Shown here piece after piece: positions 52,328 to 61,699 of a DNA stretch of 64,000 bases. The translations under genes and the position numbers were made by a program. The notes under the pieces are model-generated. The model worked only from the letters and a program-made list of their open reading frames with translations. It had not been told where the DNA came from and ran no database searches. The stretch spans positions 9,669 through 73,668 of the forward strand of contig CAAGJJ010000037.1 in assembly GCA_900770165.1 (NCBI GenBank). The letters are read 5' to 3'. The number at the start of each line of letters is the position of its first letter. Within the stretch, counting starts at the first letter, position 1. The DNA comes from Clostridia bacterium (GTDB taxonomy: Bacteria > Bacillota > Clostridia > Oscillospirales > Acutalibacteraceae).

Positions 52328-52964
52328 AAAATTTAAATAATCCTGCAAATAATTCATTAAAAATCATATCTATAAAAGAAGCTATTGCAAGAATTATAAA
52401 TACAAAGCCGCTTCGCATAAAATATATTTTAAAGTTTTTACATTTATTTGTTAAAATGGTATGCGGTGAGAATTGAGAAATAATTTTTGCAGATAAACTT
52501 ATTGATTCTTTTGATTCTATTATTATTCCTATCGATGAAATAAATACGCCAGGAAGAAGTACTAATATATGAAATATAATACCTTTTAATCCATAGTTTG
52601 AATATAAAAAACCTGCAATTAGTCCTAGCCCAAATCCTCTAAAAAAGGGGATAAATGGAATAAAAAGTATTCCCCATGCTGAAAGTCCCATTAATATTAA
52701 AATAGCAGTAAAAATAAAAGATGAAGTGAAAGAAGCTATAAATGTATCTGTCATAGCTTGTTCAGCTCTTATTTTAAAGTTACTGGCAAATAAAAAATCT
52801 AAGTTATCTATAAAGTTATCATCTGAAAATTTTGCACATATAGAACCAGTTGTCATTCCAATTAATAAAAACAGCACTAGCAAAGAAACTAGCTTATTTT
52901 CTAATATTATTTTTAATATATTTTTACTTTTTCGGTTTAGATTTGACAATATCTTTTTTTTCAT
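52326..52964 (-). CDS. spoIIM: Stage II sporulation protein M
   Basis: Membrane protein of the DMP (SpoIID-M-P) complex that drives engulfment, 212 residues. About five membrane helices, with the family signature FFRGFGLGLIAGFLYSNYG and ILVLLPGVFIS. Two in-frame ATGs compete; AGGAGG leaves 6 bases to ATG 52964 and none to ATG 52970, so I prefer 52964. It is a single leftward gene separated from proC by a terminator. Confidence 0.87.
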   Translation of the reverse strand: MKKKILSNLNRKSKNILKIILENKLVSLLVLFLLIGMTTGSICAKFSDDNFIDNLDFLFASNFKIRAEQAMTDTFIASFTSSFIFTAILILMGLSAWGILFIPFIPFFRGFGLGLIAGFLYSNYGLKGIIFHILVLLPGVFISSIGIIIESKESISLSAKIISQFSPHTILTNKCKNFKIYFMRSGFVFIILAIASFIDMIFNELFAGLFKF

Positions 52965-53030
52965 AAACATCCTCCTAATATTACAAGAAGCACAAATATT
53001 AGCTTCTCATAGGATAATATGCTTTTATGA

Positions 53031-53065
53031 AAAAAAATATTACCATATCTAAGATGATATGGTAA
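53031..53065 (-). terminator. Terminator after proC
   Basis: Minus strand TTACCATATC pairs perfectly with GATATGGTAA over six bases, then ATATTTTTTTT. Closes the queA-to-proC leftward run. Confidence 0.87.
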
Positions 53066-53087
53066 CAAGAAGGATATATATGTATTT

Positions 53088-53897
53088 TTAATGTTTAGAT
53101 AATTCTTTAGAACGTTTAGAACATTTTTCCATTGCAGAAATTATACCATTATAGAAGTTATTTTCTTCTAAAACTTTAAGTGCTTCTACGGTTGTACCTC
53201 CAGGAGATGATACCATTTTTATAAGTTCATCTGGAGAAAAACCAGAAGAGTTTAACATTTTTGCAGTCCCTTCAAGTGTTTTACATATCAAATTTAAAGA
53301 ACTATTATAATCGATATTATGGATATTTGAAAATTCTAACATTGCTTTTGCGAGTAAAAATATATATGCAGGGCTGCTACCGTTAATTGCTACAATAGTA
53401 TCCATATTACTTTCATCAATGATTTCACATACACCGCATGAGTTGAATATATTATATATTTTATTAAAATCATCGTTATTTACATTAGATGTTTTACAAA
53501 TAGCAGATGCGCCTTCTCCTAGCAGTAGAGGTGTATTTGGCATTACTCTTATTATAGGGCAATTTGAATTAATTTTATTAAGGATATAATCGGTTGTAAT
53601 TCCAGCTGCTATAGATATTAAGATTTTTTCTTCTGTAATAAAATCTTTTATTTCATCTAAGAGTTCTGGGAAGTTTTGTGGCTTAACAGCTAAAAATATA
53701 TATTTACTTTCAGTTATAACTTGTTTAGAAGAATCTAAAACATTTAGCCCTAATTTTTTAGAGAATTGAGAACATTTGTTTATGTCTATATCAAAAATAT
53801 TTATTTCATTTGGATTACATATATTGTTTGTTATAATTCCATTAATAATTGCTTTTGCCATATTTCCTATACCGATGAATCCATATATATTATTCAA
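53088..53897 (-). CDS. proC: Pyrroline-5-carboxylate reductase
   Basis: Final step of proline synthesis, NAD(P)H-dependent, 269 residues. Rossmann motif GFIGIGNMAKAI at the N-terminus, FLAVKPQNF, ISIAAGITTDYI, RVMPNTPLLLGEG and the C-terminal signature VSSPGGTTVEALKVL. Starts 17 bp after the scfB stop on the same strand; no functional tie to SCIFF is known, so co-transcription may be incidental. Confidence 0.95.
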   Translation of the reverse strand: MNNIYGFIGIGNMAKAIINGIITNNICNPNEINIFDIDINKCSQFSKKLGLNVLDSSKQVITESKYIFLAVKPQNFPELLDEIKDFITEEKILISIAAGITTDYILNKINSNCPIIRVMPNTPLLLGEGASAICKTSNVNNDDFNKIYNIFNSCGVCEIIDESNMDTIVAINGSSPAYIFLLAKAMLEFSNIHNIDYNSSLNLICKTLEGTAKMLNSSGFSPDELIKMVSSPGGTTVEALKVLEENNFYNGIISAMEKCSKRSKELSKH

Positions 53898-53914
53898 TTT
53901 GATTTCACATCCTA

Positions 53915-55276
53915 TTAGTCTTCGTTAAGTGCAGCTTGTATCATTATTGCACATTCTAAACGCTTTTTTTCAAGCTTGCAAGAAATAGAGTGGGGGATAA
54001 GAATACTATTTTCGTATTGCAGATTATTGGCATTACAACCTCCACTGCAGTAGAATTTAGCCCAACAATTTTTACACTCTGATTTAGTATATACGTTTGC
54101 TTTTGAAAAAACAGATTTTAATTCTGTGTTAAATGTGTTGTCAAACAAATTGCCCATTTTCCATTTATCATTACCAACGAACTGATGGCAAGGGAATATG
54201 TCTCCAGTTGGGGTTATTGCAATATATTCATTACCACAACCGCAGCCTCTAAGTCTTTTTATTGCACAAGGACCTTGATTTAAATCTATCATAAAATGAA
54301 AAAAGTTAAAAAATTCTTTATTTTTTCTTTTAGAAATAATCGTCTTTGCCAAATTTTCATATTCTTCAAAAACTCTTGGAAGATCATTTTCTTTTATTGA
54401 ATAGTCTAGTTTTTCATCTGAAACAACAGGCTCTATAGAAAGTTGTTCAAAACCTAAATCTACCATATGTAAAACATCTTTTGTAAAGTCTAGATTATTC
54501 TTTGTAAAAGTACCTCTTACATAATAATCTTTATCACCTCTAGATTCTACAAGCTTTTGATATTTAGGAACTATGGTATCATATGAACCTTTACCATTTG
54601 GCGTAATTCTGAGAGAATCGTTTATTTCTTTTCTGCCGTCTAATGATAAAACAACATTAGACATTTCTTTATTAATATACTCAATTTTATCATCTGTTAA
54701 AAGCAAGCCATTTGTTGTTATTGTGAATCTAAACTTCTTATTAAATTTATTTTCAATGCTTCTTGCATAGTTAACTATTTGCTTAACAACATCAAAATTC
54801 ATGAGTGGTTCGCCACCAAAAAAATCGACTTCTAAATTATGCCTATTTTCAGAATTTTCAATTAGAAAATCAATAGCTTTTTTACCAACTTCAAACGGCA
54901 TTAACATTCTACCTTGTCCAAAATCTCCTTTTGCTGCAAAGCAGTATTCACATCTAAGGTTACAATCGTGTGCAACATTTAGACACATAGCTTTAATAGG
55001 GGAATTTTCCATCATTTTTGTAAACGGTTCATAGTCATCTTTAGAAAAAAGCTGATTATTTTCATAGAGATTATATAATTCATTGTATGATTCAATTATA
55101 TCATCTTTGCTGTGTTTTGATTCAAGTATTTTTAAGATATTATCGTCAATTTCATTCTTTATACTGTCATTTAAAATTTCTAAAATATCATATGATATAT
55201 CATCTAATATATGAACTGCGCCACTATTTACATCTAGTGCTATGTTATATCCATTAAGTTTGTATTTATGTATCAT
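53915..55276 (-). CDS. scfB: SCIFF ranthipeptide radical SAM maturase
   Basis: Thioether cross-link-forming enzyme for the SCIFF peptide, 453 residues. N-terminal RRE-like part (HKYKLNGYNIALDVNSGAVH), the radical SAM motif C105-x3-C109-x2-C112 in HDCNLRCEYCFAAKGDFG, and the C-terminal SPASM domain with auxiliary-cluster cysteines (RLRGCGCGNEY, PCHQF, SECKNCWAKFYCSGGC). It joins each Cys sulfur to a carbon of a partner residue in ScfA. Its substrate gene is 176 bp upstream on the same strand, with two hairpins between. RBS GGAGGTC. Confidence 0.95.
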   Translation of the reverse strand: MIHKYKLNGYNIALDVNSGAVHILDDISYDILEILNDSIKNEIDDNILKILESKHSKDDIIESYNELYNLYENNQLFSKDDYEPFTKMMENSPIKAMCLNVAHDCNLRCEYCFAAKGDFGQGRMLMPFEVGKKAIDFLIENSENRHNLEVDFFGGEPLMNFDVVKQIVNYARSIENKFNKKFRFTITTNGLLLTDDKIEYINKEMSNVVLSLDGRKEINDSLRITPNGKGSYDTIVPKYQKLVESRGDKDYYVRGTFTKNNLDFTKDVLHMVDLGFEQLSIEPVVSDEKLDYSIKENDLPRVFEEYENLAKTIISKRKNKEFFNFFHFMIDLNQGPCAIKRLRGCGCGNEYIAITPTGDIFPCHQFVGNDKWKMGNLFDNTFNTELKSVFSKANVYTKSECKNCWAKFYCSGGCNANNLQYENSILIPHSISCKLEKKRLECAIMIQAALNED

Positions 55277-55305
55277 AAAGGACCTCCGTTAAAATAACAA
55301 AATTT

Positions 55306-55327
55306 AAGGGACAGTTTACTGCCCCTT
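55306..55327 (-). terminator. Hairpin ahead of scfB
   Basis: Minus strand AAGGGGCAGT pairs with ACTGTCCCTT over two to four bases (one G-T pair), then AAATTTTG. Weak terminator or mRNA 5' stabilising hairpin. Confidence 0.5.
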
Positions 55328-55393
55328 TACAATTATACAAATTTAGCAAACAATAAAATATAAGTAAGTTTACAACTTTATGTTTTATAGAAC

Positions 55394-55426
55394 TGCCACC
55401 TGCACTTAATTTTGTTGCAGGTGGCA
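55394..55426 (-). terminator. Hairpin after scfA
   Basis: TGCCACCTGCA and TGCAGGTGGCA form an 11-bp perfect stem with an 11-base loop. No strong T tract on the minus strand, so it may protect the short scfA transcript or attenuate scfB. Confidence 0.6.
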
Positions 55427-55451
55427 ATTTTGCAACCATATTAACTAAAAA

Positions 55452-55595
55452 TTAGTTATTTTTCTCACATTTTTGGTTTGCAACAGTGCAAGAAGTTTTA
55501 CAAGCAGATTGACAAGATGCTTGACATTCTCCGCAACCGCCTTTTATAGCGCTGTCTTTTAAGTTAGCTTTATTAATAGTTTTAATATGTTTCAA
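55452..55595 (-). CDS. scfA: SCIFF ranthipeptide precursor
   Basis: A 47-residue precursor (six cysteines in forty-five family). Starts with TTG; GGAGG at 55603-55607 is 7 bases upstream. Leader MKHIKTINKANLKDSAIKGG, then six cysteines at 21, 24, 28, 32, 36 and 43 in CGECQASCQSACKTSCTVAN. This is one of the most conserved RiPP precursors in Clostridia; its role in the cell is still unclear, with links to signalling or redox reported. It is modified by the scfB product encoded next. Too short to be called by most gene finders. Confidence 0.95.
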   Translation of the reverse strand: MKHIKTINKANLKDSAIKGGCGECQASCQSACKTSCTVANQKCEKNN

Positions 55596-55670
55596 AACAT
55601 TTCCTCCTTCGACTTAATATCTTTCTATTTATTATAATATATAATTTAAAAAATTCCAATACCCAATAAA

Positions 55671-56072
55671 CTATCTTTTAGATTTTTTATTAACTCCAGC
55701 TATTCCTCCTATTGCACCCATCAATAACATTAATGTCAATTTTACTAATACTAATGTTGAAATTTCTCCGTTAGAAATCATAAGTCCTGCAATAAATACA
55801 ACTGAAAACATAACAAAACCTGCAATCATGCCCCAAAAAAGTCCATTGCTTTTTATAATTCTTGCAGTTATATATCCGCTTATAAAAGCACCTAATGCTA
55901 TGGCAAACATAGTAAGAGGGGTAATAACTGTTGCAGAAATATTTTGCGATTTTACAAATAAAAAAGATGATATTACTAAAGTTAATATAGAGAAAAATGT
56001 ACCCATAATAGTACCCGATAAAATTGCTTTAACGGCTTTTGTTAAATTATTTTCTGATTTATCGTATCTCAA
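55671..56072 (-). CDS. TIGR04086 family membrane protein
   Basis: 133 residues, four membrane helices (about 17-37, 48-68, 77-95, 105-123) with Gly-rich turns (GAFISGYITARIIKS, GAIGGIAGV). This YrzE-like family is known chiefly as a neighbour of yajC and the SCIFF genes, exactly the position seen here. Function unknown; it might help export or immunity for the peptide (inference). Ribosome site is GGGGGT. Confidence 0.82.
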   Translation of the reverse strand: MRYDKSENNLTKAVKAILSGTIMGTFFSILTLVISSFLFVKSQNISATVITPLTMFAIALGAFISGYITARIIKSNGLFWGMIAGFVMFSVVFIAGLMISNGEISTLVLVKLTLMLLMGAIGGIAGVNKKSKR

Positions 56073-56131
56073 TTAATATACCCCCAAAGAATATGTTTGT
56101 AATAAATATTCCTTAGGGGATAAGATTATTC

Positions 56132-56464
56132 TTATTTTGTTTTTTCGTTTACATTAGCATTGTTTTTACCAGCAATAGCCCAATTTTTTATATGTAGTTT
56201 GCTTCTATCTATGCTAGTTTCAATAATAACAGAATCAGAATCATTTTTTATGCTTACAATCTTACCAACAATTCCACCAATAGTAGTAATTTCATCGCCT
56301 ATTTGTAAGCTTTTTCTCATTTCATCTTCTTGTTTTTTCTTTTTTTGCTGTGGTCTCATTAAAACAAAGTATAAACCACCGAATATAACTGCATATAATA
56401 ATACTGTAATCCAAAGTTGATTTCCTTCCATACCTAAAGAGAAAGCTAATTGATTTAATGTCAT
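56132..56464 (-). CDS. yajC: Preprotein translocase subunit YajC
   Basis: 110 residues, one N-terminal membrane helix (about 18-38) followed by MRPQQKKKKQEDEMRKSLQ and LQIGDEITTIGGIVGKI, the family core. Auxiliary subunit of SecDF-YajC. Lies after tgt, an order shared by most bacteria. RBS GGAGG. Confidence 0.95.
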   Translation of the reverse strand: MTLNQLAFSLGMEGNQLWITVLLYAVIFGGLYFVLMRPQQKKKKQEDEMRKSLQIGDEITTIGGIVGKIVSIKNDSDSVIIETSIDRSKLHIKNWAIAGKNNANVNEKTK

Positions 56465-56533
56465 CTGAAATTTGCACCTCCAAAACTAATAGTATATATT
56501 ATATCAGTAAATTTTTAATTATGCAAGATATAT

Positions 56534-57664
56534 TTAAATTCTAAGGCCCAATATATCTTTATATTTGTTATAAAATGGCATGAAGTTGCCTTCATCCATT
56601 GAATTTCTAATTCTTTCAAGCAGAGTGTTGTAGAAGTAAATATTATGCATTACACATAATCTCATTGCAAGCATTTCTCCACTCTTAAATAAATGCCTAA
56701 TGTAAGCTCTTGAATATTGCTGACATACGGGACAATCACAATTTTCATCTAAAGGTTTGTCATCTAATTCATATTTTTTATTAAGCATATTTCTACAGCC
56801 TTCCCATGTGAATACATGGCCGTGCCTTGCATTTCTACTTGGCATAACGCAATCGAATAGGTCAACACCTCTTAATACAGATTCTAATATATTAACAGGT
56901 GTACCTACACCCATTAGATATCTTATTTTATTGTATGGCATGTAAGGATCTACTGTTTCTATTATTCTGTACATTTCATCAGCAGGTTCACCTACGGCTA
57001 AACCTCCAATTGCGTATCCATCTAAATCAAGTTCTCTAATTTGTTTCATATGTTCAATTCGTATATCTTCAAATGTACTTCCTTGATTTATACCAAAAAG
57101 CATTTGTTGTTTATTTATTGTATCATCAAGGGAATTAAGTCTGTCCATCTCGGCCTTACATCTTTTTAACCATCTTACGGTTCTAGCGCAAGAATTTTTT
57201 GTATAGTTATATTCTGCAGGGTTTTCAATACATTCATCAAATGCCATAGCTATTGTTGAAGCAAGATTAGATTGTATTTGCATACTTTCTTCAGGTCCCA
57301 TAAATATTTTTCGACCATCTATGTGAGAAGAAAAAGTGACTCCACTTTCTTCTATATTTCTTAATTTAGATAGAGAAAATACTTGAAATCCGCCACTATC
57401 TGTTAAAATTGGACCATTAAAACCAGTGAATTTTTGTAAGCCACCCATATGCTTAACAATCTTATCACCTGGCCTTAAATGAAGATGATATGTATTGCAT
57501 AGTTGTACTTGGCACTTTAAATTTTTTAAATCATGTGCTGATACAGCACCTTTAATAGCACCACATGTTGCTACGTTCATGAATCCTGGTGTTTGAACAA
57601 CGCCATGTGGAGTATGAAATTCACCGCGTCTGGCGGTACCAATATTTTTTTTAAGTTTATACAC
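56534..57664 (-). CDS. tgt: Queuine tRNA-ribosyltransferase
   Basis: 376 residues. Exchanges guanine-34 of GUN-anticodon tRNAs for preQ1. Catalytic Asp in TDSGGFQVFSL, GFMNVATCGAIKG, DLFDCVMPSRNARHG and zinc ligands CDCPVCQQY with a later His. Follows queA, 26 bp apart, giving two consecutive enzymes of queuosine synthesis. preQ1 synthesis genes are not in the window. Confidence 0.97.
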   Translation of the reverse strand: MYKLKKNIGTARRGEFHTPHGVVQTPGFMNVATCGAIKGAVSAHDLKNLKCQVQLCNTYHLHLRPGDKIVKHMGGLQKFTGFNGPILTDSGGFQVFSLSKLRNIEESGVTFSSHIDGRKIFMGPEESMQIQSNLASTIAMAFDECIENPAEYNYTKNSCARTVRWLKRCKAEMDRLNSLDDTINKQQMLFGINQGSTFEDIRIEHMKQIRELDLDGYAIGGLAVGEPADEMYRIIETVDPYMPYNKIRYLMGVGTPVNILESVLRGVDLFDCVMPSRNARHGHVFTWEGCRNMLNKKYELDDKPLDENCDCPVCQQYSRAYIRHLFKSGEMLAMRLCVMHNIYFYNTLLERIRNSMDEGNFMPFYNKYKDILGLRI

Positions 57665-57690
57665 TTTATTTATTCTCCTTTAAATTCTAT

Positions 57691-58716
57691 TTAATATATT
57701 AACATAGCGTCTCCAAAACTAAAAAATCTATATTTTTTATCGACAGCTATTTTGTATGCGTTCATTGTGTTATCATACCCTGCAAAGGCTGATACAAGCA
57801 TAATCAATGTGCTTTCTGGCAAATGGAAATTTGTTATTAGACCATCTAAAACATTAAATTTGTATCCTGGGTATATAAATATATCAGTCCAGCCTTCACT
57901 CTGACAAATTGCATTTTCATTTTTATATACAGATTCAATTGTTCTGCAACTGGTGGTACCAACAGCAAAAACTTTATGGCCACTTTCTTTCGTTTTATTT
58001 ATGAGTTCAGCTGTTTGTTGAGACAGTTCATAATGCTCTGAATGCATATGATGATCTTCTATAGTCTCAGATTTAACAGGTCTAAAAGTTCCAAGCCCTA
58101 CATGTAGTGTAACAAAACCTATATTAATTCCTTTTTCTTTAGCTTTTTCCAAGAGTTCTTGTGTAAAATGTAATCCTGCAGTAGGTGCTGCTGCAGAGCC
58201 TGGATAATTTGAATATACTGTCTGATATCTTTCTTTGTCGTTAAGTTTTTCTGTAATATAATGGGGAAGTGGCATTTGACCTATTTTGTCAAGTACTGAA
58301 TAAAAATTTTCTTTACAAATAAATTTAACAATTCTATTACCTGAGTCTGTAACTTCTAGTACATTTGCTTTTAAAAGTCCACCGCCGAAAGTAAAACTTG
58401 TACCAGGTTTAGCCTTTTTACCTGGACCTGCTAGTACTTCCCATGTATCTTTATCTTTTTGATTTAATAATAAAAATTCAACTTTTGCACCCGTACCATC
58501 TTTTATTCCATAAATTCTTGCAGGCAAAACTCTTGAATCATTAAGTATTAAACAATCTCCAGGATTAATAAAATCTAAAATATCATAAAAATGTTTATGT
58601 TCTATTTTGCCATTATCTTTATGTAAAACCATTAACTTTGAATGATCTCGTTTTTCGAGAGGAGTTTGTGCAATAAGATTTTCTGGTAAATTATAATTAA
58701 AATTGCTTGTTTTCAT
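57691..58716 (-). CDS. queA: tRNA preQ1(34) S-adenosylmethionine ribosyltransferase-isomerase
   Basis: 341 residues. Adds the epoxycyclopentane ring to preQ1 in tRNA. Seen: LPENLIAQTPLEKRDHSKLMVL, DCLILNDSRVLPARIYG, SAAAPTAGLHFT and LGTFRPVKSETIEDHHMHSE, the hallmarks of the family. First gene of the leftward queA-tgt-yajC-TIGR04086-scfA-scfB-proC run. RBS TAGGAGT. Confidence 0.97.
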   Translation of the reverse strand: MKTSNFNYNLPENLIAQTPLEKRDHSKLMVLHKDNGKIEHKHFYDILDFINPGDCLILNDSRVLPARIYGIKDGTGAKVEFLLLNQKDKDTWEVLAGPGKKAKPGTSFTFGGGLLKANVLEVTDSGNRIVKFICKENFYSVLDKIGQMPLPHYITEKLNDKERYQTVYSNYPGSAAAPTAGLHFTQELLEKAKEKGINIGFVTLHVGLGTFRPVKSETIEDHHMHSEHYELSQQTAELINKTKESGHKVFAVGTTSCRTIESVYKNENAICQSEGWTDIFIYPGYKFNVLDGLITNFHLPESTLIMLVSAFAGYDNTMNAYKIAVDKKYRFFSFGDAMLIY

Positions 58717-58774
58717 TTAAAATACTCCTAAAATTATGTAGTAAAGTAACAAATATATCGATATACTTGTTTTA

Positions 58775-58803
58775 TTGACATCATATTTTGCAAATGATAT
58801 ATT
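58775..58803 (+). promoter_or_regulatory. Promoter of the asd-dap operon
   Basis: TTGACA, 17-base spacer, TATATT. Leader of about 95 bases to asd; I saw no lysine riboswitch in it. Confidence 0.68.
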
Positions 58804-58906
58804 GATCGTTATATAAATAATTAGTCAACTGATATATTATATTTTATTATAGTTATATTTTCAACCATTTTATTATATAGTTTAGTAAGTTTCGGAGGAA
58901 TATCAT

Positions 58907-59986
58907 ATGAAAATTTATAATGTAGGTATTATAGGTGCAACAGGCATGGTTGGTCAAAGATTTATAACATTGCTTGAAGATCATCCATGGTTTAAAGTTA
59001 CAGCGTTAGCAGCGAGTTCACGTTCTGCTGGGAAAAAATACTCTGAGGCAGTAAATCATAAATGGCTAATGCGAGGGGAAATTCCTTTATCGGTTAGAAA
59101 CATGATAGTGCTTGACGCTCAGGCAGATATTTTAAAAATAGTATCGCAAGTCGATTTTGTATTTTGTGCAGTAAATATGGAAAAAGATAAAATAAAAAAG
59201 CTTGAAGAGCAATATGCAAAATTAGAGTGTCCGGTAATATCTAACAATAGTGCTAATAGATTTACTCTAGACGTTCCTATGATTATACCTGAAATTAACG
59301 CAGACCATGCTAAAATTATTCATTCACAAAGGAAAAGGTTGGGGACTAAACGAGGTTTTGTTGCAGTAAAATCTAATTGTTCACTACAAAGTTATGTACC
59401 AGCGATTCATCCGTTAATGGATTTAGGTGTTACTAAAGTTTTAGCTTGTACATATCAAGCTATTTCAGGAGCCGGAAAAACTTTTAAAACTTGGCCAGAA
59501 ATGGTTGATAATATTATTCCATTTATAGGTGGAGAAGAAGAAAAATCGGAAAATGAACCAATGAAAATTTGGGGCCATATTGAAGACGGCAGAATTGTTA
59601 ATGCCAAATTGCCAAACATTACCTCACAATGTATTAGGGTGCCAGTTAGCGATGGCCATACGGCAGCTGTGTTTGCGTCTTTTAGTAATAAAGCTTCTTT
59701 AGAAGACATAATATCTAGATGGGAAAATTACAAAGGTAAAGCTCAAGAATTAAAATTACCAAGTGCTCCAAAGCAATTTTTACATTATTTCAAAGAAAAT
59801 GATAGACCACAGATAAAATATGAAAGAAATTTAGAAAATGGTATGGCCATTTCAATTGGAAGACTTAGAGAAGACAGTCAGTATGATATTAAATTTGTAT
59901 GTATGTCACATAATACATTAAGAGGTGCAGCTGGGGGTGCTGTGCTAATGGCAGAATTATTATGCGCTGAAGGTTATATAAGTTGA
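58907..59986 (+). CDS. asd: Aspartate-semialdehyde dehydrogenase
   Basis: 359 residues, the archaeal/fungal-like branch by its length and inserts. N-terminal NADP motif GIIGATGMVGQRF, catalytic cysteine in AVKSNCSLQSY, and the C-terminal histidine in PVSDGHTAAVF. Makes aspartate semialdehyde for lysine/DAP, threonine and methionine. CGGAGGAA is the ribosome site. First gene of asd-dapA-dapB-ACT. Confidence 0.94.
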   Translation: MKIYNVGIIGATGMVGQRFITLLEDHPWFKVTALAASSRSAGKKYSEAVNHKWLMRGEIPLSVRNMIVLDAQADILKIVSQVDFVFCAVNMEKDKIKKLEEQYAKLECPVISNNSANRFTLDVPMIIPEINADHAKIIHSQRKRLGTKRGFVAVKSNCSLQSYVPAIHPLMDLGVTKVLACTYQAISGAGKTFKTWPEMVDNIIPFIGGEEEKSENEPMKIWGHIEDGRIVNAKLPNITSQCIRVPVSDGHTAAVFASFSNKASLEDIISRWENYKGKAQELKLPSAPKQFLHYFKENDRPQIKYERNLENGMAISIGRLREDSQYDIKFVCMSHNTLRGAAGGAVLMAELLCAEGYIS

Positions 59987-60021
59987 TCTTTTAAAATATT
60001 ATAATATAGGGGGAGCTGCTT

Positions 60022-60909
60022 ATGAAGAAAACAATATTTCAAGGTTCAGGTGTTGCTATTGTAACGCCAATGAATAGTGATGGTTCTATAAACTATAAGG
60101 TATTTGAGGAAATTATTGAATTTCAAATAAGCAATGAAACAGATTCTATAATTGTTTGTGGGACTACTGGTGAATCTGCAACCCTAAATCATGAAGAACA
60201 TTGTAAGGTAATACAATATTGCGTAGAAAAAGTAAATGGACGTGTACCGGTAATTGCAGGTACAGGGAGCAACGATACAAAGTATGCATTGGAATTATCT
60301 TTAGAAGCACAGAAATTAGGTGTAGATGCATTGTTATCGGTAACTCCGTATTACAATAAGACTTCTCAAAGTGGATTAATAAAACATTATAACTATATAG
60401 CCGATGGTGTCGATTTACCTATTATATTATATAATGTGCCTTCAAGAACTGGATGTAATATTATTCCTGAAACATATTTAGAGCTATCTAAACATCCTAA
60501 TATAGTTGGAATAAAAGAAGCAAACGGTGACATATCTTCTGTAGTAAAAACAATTTCTATTTGTGGAGACAATATTGATATATATTCAGGAAACGATGAA
60601 CAAGCAATTCCAATAATGTCTGTTGGAGGGAAAGGGGTTATATCTGTTTTTGCGAATATTTGTCCCCAAATATCTCATGATATATGCAGCAAATTTTTAA
60701 ATGGAGACATTAAGGAAAGTAATAAAATTCAAAGAGAATATTATGAATTAATGTCAGACCTATTTTGTGATGTTAATCCTATTCCAGTTAAGGCTGCAAT
60801 GAATATTTTAGGGTTTGAATGTGGTGAATGTAGAATGCCACTTGACAATTTAAACAGTTCAAATTTTGAAAAACTTAAAAATACAATGCGAAAATATAAA
60901 TTAATTTAA
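60022..60909 (+). CDS. dapA: 4-Hydroxy-tetrahydrodipicolinate synthase
   Basis: 295 residues, TIM-barrel aldolase. CGTTGESATLNHEEH, VTPYYNKTSQSGLIKHY, catalytic Tyr in ILYNVPSRTG, Schiff-base Lys in GIKEANGD and SGNDEQAIPIMSVGGKGVISV. Condenses pyruvate with aspartate semialdehyde, the entry to DAP/lysine. RBS GGGGGAG; 35 bp after asd and 22 bp before dapB. Confidence 0.97.
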   Translation: MKKTIFQGSGVAIVTPMNSDGSINYKVFEEIIEFQISNETDSIIVCGTTGESATLNHEEHCKVIQYCVEKVNGRVPVIAGTGSNDTKYALELSLEAQKLGVDALLSVTPYYNKTSQSGLIKHYNYIADGVDLPIILYNVPSRTGCNIIPETYLELSKHPNIVGIKEANGDISSVVKTISICGDNIDIYSGNDEQAIPIMSVGGKGVISVFANICPQISHDICSKFLNGDIKESNKIQREYYELMSDLFCDVNPIPVKAAMNILGFECGECRMPLDNLNSSNFEKLKNTMRKYKLI

Positions 60910-60931
60910 ATCCGATTGTGGGGGAAGTTTA

Positions 60932-61687
60932 ATGGTTAGGATAATTTTGAATGGTTGCAATGGAAAAATGGGTAAGGTTATAGCTAAATCTGTGTTAGAT
61001 AGAGATGATTGTACAATAGAAGCGGGTATAGATATTAATAGTTATGATAATGATAATTTTGAAGTTTTTAGTTCACCTTTAGATGTTACTCGAGACGCAG
61101 ACGTGATAATAGATTTTTCTAATCCTAATGCATTTGAGCCTTTATTAGAATTTGCCTTAAATAGAAAACTGCCAATTGTTTTTTGCACTACAGGTTTTTC
61201 TAAAGAACAGGTTAATAAAATTAAAGATGCATCGAAAGTAATACCTATATTTTATTCTAGAAATATGTCTTTGGGAATAAATTTAATTATTGAACTTTCT
61301 AAAAAGGCTGTAAATGTACTTGGTGGAGATTTTGACATTGAAATATTAGAAAGGCATCATAATCAAAAACTAGATGCTCCAAGTGGAACTGCATTTATGA
61401 TTGCTGATGAAATTTCATCTGTGCTAGAAAATAGTCCTCATTATGTTTACGATAGGCATTCCTATAGAAAAGTAAGAAATAAAAATGAAATAGGTATACA
61501 TTCGGTAAGAGGAGGAACTATTGTTGGAGACCATGAAGTAATGTTTGCGGGCCATGATGAAATATTAAGAATTATTCATTCTGCTCAATCAAAAGAAATA
61601 TTTGCATTGGGATCAATTAATGCTGCTATTTTTATTTGTGGAAAACCAGCTTCTTTATATAGTATGTCAGATTTACTTAATGAGTAA
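60932..61687 (+). CDS. dapB: 4-Hydroxy-tetrahydrodipicolinate reductase
   Basis: 251 residues. N-terminal ILNGCNGKMGKVIA nucleotide motif, FCTTGFSKEQ, FYSRNMSLGIN, and the family signature EILERHHNQKLDAPSGTA with catalytic His and Lys. C-terminal VRGGTIVGDHEVMFAG is typical. Converts the DapA product to tetrahydrodipicolinate. RBS GGGGGAAG. The ACT-domain gene starts 12 bp downstream. Confidence 0.97.
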   Translation: MVRIILNGCNGKMGKVIAKSVLDRDDCTIEAGIDINSYDNDNFEVFSSPLDVTRDADVIIDFSNPNAFEPLLEFALNRKLPIVFCTTGFSKEQVNKIKDASKVIPIFYSRNMSLGINLIIELSKKAVNVLGGDFDIEILERHHNQKLDAPSGTAFMIADEISSVLENSPHYVYDRHSYRKVRNKNEIGIHSVRGGTIVGDHEVMFAGHDEILRIIHSAQSKEIFALGSINAAIFICGKPASLYSMSDLLNE

Positions 61688-61699
61688 GTGGGGGCTATT

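Noticed and set aside
58717..58906. Lysine riboswitch or T-box in the asd leader
   Set aside because: The leader after the promoter is ~95 bases of AT-rich DNA without the long paired regions these elements need.
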